11,652 nucleotides of DNA, taken from assembly GCA_050697275.1 (NCBI GenBank), contig JBOGZI010000296.1, positions 1-11,652 of the forward strand, written 5' to 3'. This stretch comes from JBOGZI01 sp050697275. GTDB lineage: Bacteria; Actinomycetota; Thermoleophilia; Solirubrobacterales; 70-9. Below the pieces are notes generated by a model. The model searched no databases. It had not been told where the DNA came from and was given only the letters and a program-made list of their open reading frames with translations. Positions within the stretch are counted from its first letter, which is position 1. Every line of letters starts with the position of its first letter. Made by a program: the position numbers and the translations under genes. Shown here one piece after another: positions 1-6,555 of this stretch.

Positions 1-3000
1 GTCAGCGACCAGCGGCCCACCACGGTGCCGGCCGCCGCCGCCCGCCTCCTCGCGAACCGCCGCCCGGACCGCTCCGAGGCCTGGGCGGCGCGGAGCCTCG
101 GAGCCCGCAGGGGCGCGAAGGCGTCGTTGGTGACCTCGCCCGACCAGGCCAGGTCCCAGAGGGCCTCGTGGAGCTCCTCGGGTGAGCCCTCGAGATCGAG
201 CAGGTCGAGCCAGAAGCAGGGAGCCTGCGCGAGACGCTCGCGGATCGCGTCACAGAGCTCGCCGCTCGGCGGCTCGAGCTTGGCGCCTGCGGGCGGCGGA
301 CCGGCCAGCCGCACGTCCTCGCGGAAGTAGAGCGCCACCTTCCCGTCGCTTCGTCCCAGCGGGCCCGCTCCGATCCAGACCACCTCCCCGCTCGTGCAGA
401 GCGCGTCCATCCAGGTCGGGCTGTAGGTCCCGAGCCGTCGTGGCAGCACGTCGCGCTCCCAGGTCTTCGGCGTCAGGGCCACGCCCTGCAGCGGCACCAG
501 GGCCTCGCGCAGCCGGTCCGGGCCGGCGCCGGAGGCGCGGTGAGCGTCCACGTTCTGCCAGCTCGGCAGGAACCTGGCGAGCTCGCGCCGATCCGCCGCC
601 TCCACCTCGCGGCGGAGGCGGGCGAGGCTGGCCCGGCGGACCCGGCGCAGCACGTCGGCGTCGCACCACTCCCGCTCGCTGCCTCCCGGCAAGAGCTCGC
701 CGCGGACCAGCTCGGAGGACGCCTCGAGCTCCCGGAGCGCCGGGGAGGGGTCGACCGCGTAGCGACGGGCGAGCTGGGCGGTGGGGAAGGGGCCATGGGT
801 GGCGGCATACCGTCGGACCAGCGCGACCAGCGCGTCGTCGACCGGCTCCAGGAAGCTCTCCGGCAGCCCGGCGGGCGGCGGCACGCCGAGCGCGTCGCGA
901 TAGAGCCCCGCGTCCTCGGCCGCGATGTAGCGCTCCTCGCCGGCCACCCGGACGGCCGCGGCGCGCCTCTCCTTGACCAGCTTCTCGAGCATCGACTCCG
1001 CCGAGTAGCCCTCCGCGACGCGCTCGGAGCACTCGGACACGGCCAGGTCCCCGAGCCTGCGGAGCACCTGCTGCAGGGCATCGCGATCCTTCGCCCGGAC
1101 CGCCTCGGTCCGCAGCTGCAGGGAGTCCTCGACCTCGGCGAGCGCCTCGGGGTCGATCAGCTCGCGCAGCTCCTCCTGGCCGAGCAGCTCGCGAAGCAGC
1201 TCGCGGTCGAGCGCCAGGGCGGCTGCGCGCCGCTCGGCGTTCGGCGTATCGCCCTCGTACATGTAGGTGGCGACGTAGTCGAACAGCAGCGAGGACGCGA
1301 ACGGCGAGGCAGTTGGGGTCTCGACCTCGACCATCGTGATCCGGCGCGAGTGCAGGTCAGCGAGCAGGGCCTGCAGCGAGGGCAGGTCGAGCACGTCGCG
1401 CATCACCTCGCGGTAGGTCTCGAGGATCACCGGGAAGCGGGGGAAGTCCCGGGCCACCTCGAGCAGGCTCTGGGACTTGAGCCGCTGCTGCCAGAGCGGG
1501 GTGCGCTTGCCGGGCCAGGCGCGCGGGATCAGCAGCGAGCGGGCGGCGTTCTCGCGGAAGCGGGCGCCGAACAGCGCCGAGCCGGAGAGCTCACGGACGA
1601 CCAGGTCCTCGAGCTCGTCCGGCTCCAGCAGCACCAGGTCGGCGGGGGGAGGCTCGTCGGCGTCGGGCAGGTGCACGACGATGCCGTCGTCGGACCAGAT
1701 CGCGTCGGCCTCGAGCTCGCGCTCGTCGCGGATCTTGGCCGACAGGGCGAGTCCCCAGGCCGCGTGCACGCGCCCGCCCCAGGGAGAGAGCACGCAGAGC
1801 CGCCAGTCGCCGATCTCGTCGCGGAACCGCTCGACCACGATCGTCTCGTCGGAGGGGACGACGCGGGTGGCCGCCTGCTGCTCGGTGAGATAGCTGACCA
1901 GGTTCTGGGCGGCGAGCTTGTCGAGGTCGTTCTCCTTGGCGAGCTGCTTCGGGTCGGCGTTGACGGCCTCGCGCGCGAAGGCGCCGATCGCGCGGCCCAG
2001 CTCGGCGGGGCGGCCGACCCCGTCGCCGCGCCAGAAGGGCACCGCCCCGGGCATCCCCGGGGCGGGCGTGACCACGACCCGGTCGCGGGTGATCTCCTCG
2101 ATCCGCCAGGTGGTGGCCCCGAGCAGGAAGGTCTGGCCGGGTCGCGCCTCGTAGACCATCTCCTCGTCGAGCTCGCCCACCCGCCGGCCGTCCGGCAGGT
2201 GGACTCCGTAGAGGCCCCGGTCGGGGATCGTGCCGGCGTTGGCGACCGCGAGCTGGCGCGCTCCCTTGCGGCCCTTGATCTTGCCGCCGGTGCGATCCCA
2301 GACGATCCGCGGCCGCAGCTCGGCGAACCGCTCGGAGGGATAGCGGCCGTCGAGCATGTCGAGCACGTTCTCGAGCTGCTCGCGGGAGAGCTCCTGGAAG
2401 GGATGCGCGGCGCTGACCAGCCGCTCGACCTCGTCCACCTCCCATTCGTCCAGCGCGGCCATCGAGACCAGGTGCTGGGCCAGGACATCGAGCGGGTTTC
2501 GAGGGATGACGGTTTCCTCGATCTCGCCGCTGCGCATCCGGCGGGCCACCACGGCGCACTCGAGCAGGTCGGCCCGGAACTTGGGGAAGATCCGGCCCTT
2601 GGAGGTCTCGCCCAGCGTGTGGCCCGCGCGGCCGACCCGCTGCAGGCCTCGCGTCACCGACTTCGGCGACTCGACCTGGATCACCAGGTCCACCGCACCC
2701 ATGTCGATCCCCAGCTCGAGCGAGGAGGTCGCGACCAGGCAGGGCAGCTTCCCCGACTTCAGCATCTCCTCCACCAACGCCCTCTCCTCATGAGAGAGAG
2801 ATCCGTGGTGGGCGCGGGCAATCTCAACGGCGTCTCCCGCGGGTGGCGGCGAGGAGGCGCCCCCGTGCCCTTGCACGGGGTCGCCTCCGGAGCCGACAGG
2901 ACCCGCGGGCCGACCGCCGTGCTCGGTCGCCGGGAGCTCAGCCTCGGCTTCGTCGTTATGCATCTCGTTGAGCCGCTTCGCGATCCGCTCCGCCGCCCGG

Positions 3001-4016
3001 CGGTTGTTGACGAAGACGATCGTCGAGGTGTGCTCGCGGACCAGCCGCAGCAGCTCCGGGTAGATCGCCGGCCAGATCGAGCGCGTGTTGGTGGCCGGGT
3101 CGAGCGAGGCCTCGATCGGGCCCGGATCGATCCTCTCGGGCGAGTGCTTGCTCTTGTCCTGATGCGGCGTCTTGCCGGTGTCGGCACCGTCGCGGCGCTT
3201 GGAGACGAGCGGGCTCGGCTCGGCCATGTCCTCGACCGGGACGAGGATCTCGAGGTCGAGCTCCTTCGGCTCGCTCGCGTCGACGAGCTCGCAGCTCCGA
3301 TTCGCACCGACCAGGAACTGACCGATCCGGTCCAGAGGCCGCTGGGTGGCGGAGAGCCCGATTCGCTGCATCCCATCATCAACCGGCACGTCCTCCGCTT
3401 CGCGTCCGGGCGTCCCGGGTGTGGGCGCCGACGACTTGGCAACCCTTGTCGTTCGCCCCAGGTGCTCGAGGCGCTCGAGGGTGAGGGCGAGGTGGGAGCC
3501 GCGCTTGGAGGGGGCGACTGCGTGGATCTCGTCGACGATCACCGCCTCGACCCCGGTGAGGATCTCCCGGGCCCCGGAGCTGATCATCAGGTACAGCGAC
3601 TCCGGCGTGGTGATCAGGATGTCCGGCGGCTCGCGGCGCATCGCGCGGCGCTCGGACTGGGGAGTGTCGCCGGTTCGCAGCCCCACCGAGATCGGCGCCT
3701 TGATCCCCTGCAGCGGCGCCCGCAGGTTGCGCTCGATGTCGTAGGAGAGGGCCTTGAGCGGCGAGACGTAGACGATCCGGACCCCCGAGCCGAGCCGCTC
3801 GGGCTCGCGGGAGAGCCGGTCGATCCCCCAGAGGAAGGCCGCCAGGGTCTTGCCCGAGCCGGTCGGTGCGCAGATCAGCGTGTGCGCCCCGGAGGCGATC
3901 GCCGGCCAGCCGCGCTCCTGGGCGGGCGTGGGGGACTCGAAGGAGGCTTCGAACCAGCGCCTTACCGGCTCGCTGAAGCGCTCCAGGGGTGCCTTCGGGG
4001 TCGCGGACGAACTCAT
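1..4016 (-). CDS. lhr: Lhr-type ATP-dependent DNA helicase (C-terminus off the left edge)
   Basis: Large superfamily 2 helicase of the Lhr family, a 3'-to-5' DNA translocase linked to DNA repair. 1338 codons are visible; actinobacterial and E. coli Lhr have about 1500, so the end is missing. The start is ATG at 4016, with only a weak AGG upstream; a TTG two codons earlier is possible. Motifs: Walker A APTGSGKT (Lys56), TTPES (136-140), DEIH box (162-165), LSAT (221-224), motif IV VFVNNRR (around 330), SSLELGIDMG, and QRVGRAGH (459-466). Winged-helix, Lhr-specific and C-terminal regions follow, including TPLWQQRLKSQSLLEVA. Three low-complexity linkers interrupt the helicase core: residues about 187-216 between motifs II and III, about 270-302, and about 352-400 after motif IV, the last holding a strong DNA palindrome. 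Codons in the linkers are less GC-biased than around them. lhr starts 47 nt after rmlD, so it may share its transcript. The family call is secure; the biological role is family knowledge. Confidence 0.96.
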   Translation of the reverse strand, partial: MSSSATPKAPLERFSEPVRRWFEASFESPTPAQERGWPAIASGAHTLICAPTGSGKTLAAFLWGIDRLSREPERLGSGVRIVYVSPLKALSYDIERNLRAPLQGIKAPISVGLRTGDTPQSERRAMRREPPDILITTPESLYLMISSGAREILTGVEAVIVDEIHAVAPSKRGSHLALTLERLEHLGRTTRVAKSSAPTPGTPGREAEDVPVDDGMQRIGLSATQRPLDRIGQFLVGANRSCELVDASEPKELDLEILVPVEDMAEPSPLVSKRRDGADTGKTPHQDKSKHSPERIDPGPIEASLDPATNTRSIWPAIYPELLRLVREHTSTIVFVNNRRAAERIAKRLNEMHNDEAEAELPATEHGGRPAGPVGSGGDPVQGHGGASSPPPAGDAVEIARAHHGSLSHEERALVEEMLKSGKLPCLVATSSLELGIDMGAVDLVIQVESPKSVTRGLQRVGRAGHTLGETSKGRIFPKFRADLLECAVVARRMRSGEIEETVIPRNPLDVLAQHLVSMAALDEWEVDEVERLVSAAHPFQELSREQLENVLDMLDGRYPSERFAELRPRIVWDRTGGKIKGRKGARQLAVANAGTIPDRGLYGVHLPDGRRVGELDEEMVYEARPGQTFLLGATTWRIEEITRDRVVVTPAPGMPGAVPFWRGDGVGRPAELGRAIGAFAREAVNADPKQLAKENDLDKLAAQNLVSYLTEQQAATRVVPSDETIVVERFRDEIGDWRLCVLSPWGGRVHAAWGLALSAKIRDERELEADAIWSDDGIVVHLPDADEPPPADLVLLEPDELEDLVVRELSGSALFGARFRENAARSLLIPRAWPGKRTPLWQQRLKSQSLLEVARDFPRFPVILETYREVMRDVLDLPSLQALLADLHSRRITMVEVETPTASPFASSLLFDYVATYMYEGDTPNAERRAAALALDRELLRELLGQEELRELIDPEALAEVEDSLQLRTEAVRAKDRDALQQVLRRLGDLAVSECSERVAEGYSAESMLEKLVKERRAAAVRVAGEERYIAAEDAGLYRDALGVPPPAGLPESFLEPVDDALVALVRRYAATHGPFPTAQLARRYAVDPSPALRELEASSELVRGELLPGGSEREWCDADVLRRVRRASLARLRREVEAADRRELARFLPSWQNVDAHRASGAGPDRLREALVPLQGVALTPKTWERDVLPRRLGTYSPTWMDALCTSGEVVWIGAGPLGRSDGKVALYFREDVRLAGPPPAGAKLEPPSGELCDAIRERLAQAPCFWLDLLDLEGSPEELHEALWDLAWSGEVTNDAFAPLRAPRLRAAQASERSGRRFARRRAAAAGTVVGRWSL
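2836..2909. repeat. Nested palindromic element inside lhr
   Basis: The inner arms are 2853-2868 and 2873-2888. Sixteen positions pair with one mismatch (2860/2881) around the 4-nt loop CCTT; the innermost eight pairs are CCCCGTGC/GCACGGGG. Outer arms CCCGCGGGT (2836-2844) and ACCCGCGGG (2901-2909) are also inverted repeats. Their shared 8-mer CCCGCGGG is itself palindromic, so it reads equally as a direct repeat with copies 66 bp (22 codons) apart. The element is translated in frame within a Gly/Pro/Ser-rich linker between helicase motif IV and the conserved ARAHHGS segment. The structure is seen directly. That it is an inserted mobile palindrome (compare Rickettsia palindromic elements) is inference. 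Confidence 0.8.
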
Positions 4017-4037
4017 GGCCAACCTACTGATCTTACG

Positions 4038-4065
4038 GAGCGCCGCGGCGCGGCCCGGGCCGCTC
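4038..4065. other. Tandem perfect palindromes between rmlD and lhr
   Basis: Two perfect palindromes lie head to tail just after the rmlD stop: GCGGCCCGGGCCGC (4050-4063) and GCGCCGCGGCGC (4040-4051). They are enclosed by GAGCG (4038-4042) pairing with CGCTC (4061-4065). As RNA this could fold into two GC hairpins closed by a short stem, 20-odd nt before the lhr start. There is no U-tract, so it is not a standard intrinsic terminator. It could weaken read-through, stabilise the rmlD 3' end or be a protein site. The function is unknown. Confidence 0.5.
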
Positions 4066-5191
4066 AGTCGGGCGAGTCCCGCTCAGCCTCCTCCTCGGGC
4101 GCCGCGGCCTCCCCGCTCTGCCCCGGCGCGGTCTGCCCCTCGGCCTCGCCGGTGGCCTCCGGCTGCTCGTCCTCAGCCGGCTGCTCGTCCTCAGCCGGCT
4201 GCTCGTCCTCCGCCGGCTGCTCGTCATCCGCCGGCTGCTCCGCGGGCTCGGTCGCGCCCTCCTCGGCCTCAGGCTCCTCGGGCTTGGGGCGCAGCTCGAG
4301 CACTGGCTGGCGCCGCGAGCCGCCGCCCCGCCTTCTCGGCGGCTCCTCGGTCTCGGGCTGGCCGCGCCGCGCCAGGTAGTCGGCGATCCCGCGCTGCCAG
4401 TGGGGCAGGCCGATGGGGGCCTCGCGCCCGCTGGCCAGCACCGTGTTCCCGGGCCGCGTGGCCCGGTCGGACATCATCTCGGAGGTGCTGGCGAGCACCC
4501 GGGTCACCACTCCGGACTGCCTGAAGATCTCCATCGCCCACTCGTAGCGCGAGCAGGAGCCCTCGGCCGCCATGTGGTGGACGCCGAAGGCGGAGCTGTC
4601 GATCAGGCGCACGAGGCCGACCGCGAGGTGGCCGGTGTAGGTGGGGCAGCCGATCTGGTCGTGGACCACCACCACGGGGCCGCCGCCCTCGCCCAGCCGC
4701 AGCATCGTCTCGACGAAGTTCTCCCGTTGCGGGCCGTAGAGCCAGGCGGTGCGGACGATGAAGCTCTGCTTGGTGACCAGGGCGGTGGCGCGCTCGCCGG
4801 CCAGCTTGGTCCGGCCGTAGGCGTTGACCGGGTTCGGCTCGTCCGACTCGGTGTAGGGGCTTCCCTTGGTGCCGTCGAAGACGTAGTCGGTCGAGACGTA
4901 GACGACCTTCGCCCCGGCCTTGGCGGCGGAGTCGGCGACGAAGCCGGCGCCCTGCGCGTTGACCAGGGAGGCCTCGTGCTCGTTCTCCTCGGCGTCGTCC
5001 ACGGCGGTCCAGGCAGCGCAGTTGATCACCGCACTGGGCCGTTCCCGCAGGATGGTGGGCTCGACCTTGCCCGGGTCCGTGATGTCCAGCTCGTCGTGGG
5101 AGAACCCCACGACGTCGTGGCCCACTCTCCGCGCCACCGCCACAACATCCTGGCCGAGCATCCCCCCGGCCCCAGTCACGAGCACCTTCAC
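4064..5191 (-). CDS. rmlD: dTDP-4-dehydrorhamnose reductase with long acidic repeat tail
   Basis: NAD(P)H-dependent reductase making dTDP-L-rhamnose from dTDP-4-dehydro-L-rhamnose, the last step of rhamnose donor synthesis for cell-wall or surface glycans; cytosolic. The GTG start at 5191 has GGAGG ten nt upstream and opens with KVLVTGAGGMLGQDV, whose nucleotide-binding glycines are G7-xx-G10-xx-G13. Also visible are NCAAWTAVDDAE (58-69), the catalytic STDYVFDG (100-107), YGRTK with Tyr125/Lys129, and GCPTYTGHLA (181-190). The SDR fold ends near residue 275, the usual full length of RmlD. About 100 further residues are Pro/Glu/Asp-rich and disordered-looking, built partly from a six-residue repeat DEQPAE (see 4161-4241). 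It lies 51 nt after the CAP gene and 47 nt before lhr. No other rhamnose gene (rmlA, B or C) is in the window. The enzyme call is firm; the tail has no known role. Confidence 0.94.
   Translation of the reverse strand: MKVLVTGAGGMLGQDVVAVARRVGHDVVGFSHDELDITDPGKVEPTILRERPSAVINCAAWTAVDDAEENEHEASLVNAQGAGFVADSAAKAGAKVVYVSTDYVFDGTKGSPYTESDEPNPVNAYGRTKLAGERATALVTKQSFIVRTAWLYGPQRENFVETMLRLGEGGGPVVVVHDQIGCPTYTGHLAVGLVRLIDSSAFGVHHMAAEGSCSRYEWAMEIFRQSGVVTRVLASTSEMMSDRATRPGNTVLASGREAPIGLPHWQRGIADYLARRGQPETEEPPRRRGGGSRRQPVLELRPKPEEPEAEEGATEPAEQPADDEQPAEDEQPAEDEQPAEDEQPEATGEAEGQTAPGQSGEAAAPEEEAERDSPD
4161..4241. repeat. 18-bp tandem repeat in rmlD (4.5 copies)
   Basis: Units begin at 4161, 4179, 4197 and 4215 with a half unit at 4233; the plus-strand unit is GGCTGCTCGTCCTCAGCC. 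The first two copies are identical and the next two differ by one or a few bases. Read on the minus strand in the rmlD frame it encodes the six-residue acidic repeat DEQPAE. The unit is a multiple of three, so copy-number changes would keep the frame. There is no spacer structure as in CRISPR. Confidence 0.9.
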
Positions 5192-5242
5192 CCGTCCCGT
5201 CCTCCGTCTGGCTTTGTTCGTAAGCGGGCCGGCCGATGGTAT

Positions 5243-5818
5243 CTACGGGCGGCGGTAGCCGAAGTCGATCGTGTAGATGGCCGACTTCGGCCGCCGGGCC
5301 CGGACCTTCGGGGAGCCCTTCACAACGCCGATGCCCAATTCCTGGAAGCCGGGCTCGAGGAGGGTCGTGCGGTGGGTCGGGCTCCCCATCCAGGCCGTTA
5401 CGAGCGACATGGGGCTGCCGGACCCGCCTTTGCCCCATCCGAGCACCTCGCCCACTTTCCAGGCGGAGGCCCTCCCTCCGTAGCCGGCTCGCTTCACGCG
5501 CCGTTGCGGCGAGCCGTGCCCGAGGAAGTTGCGCTTGTTCATCGCCTTGGAATGCTTCCGGGCCGCCTGCTGGAGGGCCGGGTGGGCGGTGAGCGCCGCG
5601 AGCCCACTCAGGGCGCGCTGCTCGTTGATCAGACAGGCCACCGCGTCACGCGCCTCCCGGGTGCTGAGCTGGGTGGGAACGAGGTTCTCATCCGGGCAGA
5701 CGGCGCCTGCGGATGCGATCGATCCGGTCCAGATCACTGTCACCGCGAGCGCGGTGACGGCAGCGATCCTCCGTAGTACAGGCCGGCAAAGGCGCCCCGG
5801 CACGGTCGTCCTTGACAT
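5243..5818 (-). CDS. Secreted CAP/SCP-domain (YkwD-like) protein
   Basis: CAP superfamily protein (cysteine-rich secretory, antigen 5, PR-1), 191 aa, presumed extracellular. The ATG start at 5818 is preceded by AGAGGGGG about seven nt away. The N-terminus is a classical signal peptide: an Arg-rich head (RPVLRR), a hydrophobic core (AAVTALAVTVIW) and a likely cleavage site near SIASA-GA. The mature part has the family pattern: CLINEQRALSGLAAL (62-76), His89 in HSKAM, His101 in LGHGSP, Glu124 in KVGEVLGWG, and His149 in AWMGSPTHR followed by LLEPGFQELGIGV. Cys41 and Cys62 could form a disulfide, as is common in actinobacterial relatives. Bacterial CAP proteins are poorly understood; cell-envelope roles are usual guesses. 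The c-di-AMP riboswitch in its leader fits a cell-wall function, since actinobacterial members of this riboswitch class often precede wall-remodelling genes. It is probably the first gene of a unit with rmlD and perhaps lhr. Confidence 0.92.
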   Translation of the reverse strand: MSRTTVPGRLCRPVLRRIAAVTALAVTVIWTGSIASAGAVCPDENLVPTQLSTREARDAVACLINEQRALSGLAALTAHPALQQAARKHSKAMNKRNFLGHGSPQRRVKRAGYGGRASAWKVGEVLGWGKGGSGSPMSLVTAWMGSPTHRTTLLEPGFQELGIGVVKGSPKVRARRPKSAIYTIDFGYRRP

Positions 5819-5827
5819 CGGTTGACC

Positions 5828-5945
5828 CCCTCTCTTCGCAGGTGCCGCCGGGGTTAGCTGTCGGGCTCACGCGGAAAGGGTTGCGTTATGCCGAGATGGC
5901 AATTCGCCCCAAAGACCGGGTCCCCCGGCCGCCGGCACCGAGACG
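5828..5945 (-). promoter_or_regulatory. c-di-AMP riboswitch (ydaO/yuaA class)
   Basis: Read on the minus strand, this leader holds the conserved blocks of the ydaO/yuaA RNA in order: CCGGGGGACCCGG (5' block), TTTGGGGCGAATTGCC, and the diagnostic GAGCCCGACAGCTAACCCC (5867-5849). It closes with GGCGGCACC and a purine-rich GAAGAGAGGGGG. Closing helix: GGTGCCG plus, after a 4-nt bulge, CCGGGG (from 5939) pairs with CCCCGGCGGCACC (5853-5841). A variable hairpin around GCCATCTCGGC sits between the blocks, shorter than in many relatives. The Shine-Dalgarno of the CAP gene directly follows the closing helix, so control could act on translation as well as on transcription. Characterised members bind c-di-AMP and generally lower expression when it is bound. 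Boundaries are approximate. Confidence 0.88.
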
Positions 5946-5952
5946 GTGCGGG

Positions 5953-5980
5953 CGGTTAGGCAAGGTCGTCGGCGCGGCAA
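5953..5980 (-). promoter_or_regulatory. Weak candidate promoter for the riboswitch transcript
   Basis: TTGCCG (5980-5975) and TAACCG (5958-5953) are 16 nt apart on the minus strand and would place a start near 5946, just ahead of the riboswitch. The match to the -10 consensus is poor. The position is the main argument. Confidence 0.22.
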
Positions 5981-6040
5981 GTTAACAGGCCGATCAGAGG
6001 CCAGGAGCCGCACCCCCTCGGCCAAATCGACCGGCTTGGT

Positions 6041-6051
6041 CGCAATTTGCG
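6041..6051. promoter_or_regulatory. Small AT-centred palindrome in intergenic region
   Basis: CGCAATTTGCG is a perfect odd palindrome (5-bp arms around one T) in an otherwise GC-rich gap. It lies upstream of the riboswitch transcript and downstream of the PPOX gene. It could be an operator half or whole site. The rest of the 267-bp gap (5819-6084) holds the riboswitch, the weak promoter candidate and the hairpin at 6064-6085; I see no gene in it. Confidence 0.25.
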
Positions 6052-6063
6052 GTAATCCCAGGC

Positions 6064-6085
6064 GGCCTCGGCGCCGGTCGAGGCC
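6064..6085 (-). terminator. Candidate hairpin at the end of the PPOX gene
   Basis: GGCCTCG (6064-6070) and CGAGGCC (6079-6085) form a 7-bp GC stem around an 8-nt loop, touching the stop codon of the PPOX gene. There is no U-run after it, which is common for actinobacterial 3' hairpins but makes termination uncertain. Confidence 0.35.
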
Positions 6086-6555
6086 TAGTAGGTGCCGCGG
6101 AGCTTGCGGTGGTCCCAGCTCGCGGTGCGCTTTGGCCGGAAGCGGATCGCGACGCGCTTCGGCGCCTGGCCCTCCAGGGCCGCCGCCGCGTCGCCCTCCA
6201 CCGACTCGATTCCCTCGCTGTAGCGGACGGTGAGCTCCTTGGCGAATCCGACCACCCGCTCCGTGTCCCGGATCAGCTCGGCTTCGGCCTCGATCATCAC
6301 CCCGCGCAGCTCCCCGTACTCGACTCCCGTCTCGACCAGCAGGGTGACCCGCGGATCACGCTCGAGGTTGCGGACCTTCTGCGACTTGGCGTACGTCCAG
6401 CTCCAGATCTCCCCCTCGCGGACCACGTACCAGAGCGGCATCAGGTGCGGCCAGCCGCGCGGGCCATGGGTGGCCACGATCACCACCCGCTCCGAGTCGA
6501 GCAGCTCCCGCTGCTCGTCCTCGCTGAGCTTGATCTGGTCGCGCCGGCTCGGCAT
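6085..6555 (-). CDS. PPOX-class (F420- or flavin-dependent) oxidoreductase
   Basis: 156-aa split-barrel protein of the pyridoxamine-5'-phosphate-oxidase-like superfamily, close in pattern to the probable F420-dependent PPOX enzymes of actinobacteria. The core is VVIVATHGPRGWPHLMPLWY (24-43), then WSWTYAKSQKVRNLERDP (51-68), VTLLVETG and YGELRGVMIEAEAEL. It ends with SWDHRKLRGTY, a typical C-terminus for the subgroup. The start is ATG at 6555, which shares its A with the TGA stop of the acylase gene (TGATG). No separate Shine-Dalgarno is visible, so translation is probably coupled. The frame stays open to 6711, but that part lies inside the acylase gene and is low-complexity, so I do not use it. 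The substrate is unknown; F420 versus FMN cannot be decided from the sequence alone. Confidence 0.9.
   Translation of the reverse strand: MPSRRDQIKLSEDEQRELLDSERVVIVATHGPRGWPHLMPLWYVVREGEIWSWTYAKSQKVRNLERDPRVTLLVETGVEYGELRGVMIEAEAELIRDTERVVGFAKELTVRYSEGIESVEGDAAAALEGQAPKRVAIRFRPKRTASWDHRKLRGTY

Noticed and set aside
2836..2909. Intrinsic terminator inside lhr
   Set aside because: The hairpin is strong but has no U-tract on either strand and is in the middle of an intact reading frame.
4161..4241. CRISPR-like array
   Set aside because: The 18-bp units are directly adjacent with no spacers and lie in frame in a coding sequence.
540..4379. A 1279-codon open frame on the plus strand opposite lhr and the end of rmlD
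   Set aside because: It is antisense to clearly recognisable helicase motifs; the protein is a low-complexity Arg/Gly/Leu/Asp-rich mirror of GC3-biased codons with no domain. Long shadow ORFs are normal at this GC content.
4400..5776. A 458-codon plus-strand open frame opposite rmlD and the CAP gene
   Set aside because: It spans two well-supported minus-strand genes and the gap between them, and shows no family motif.
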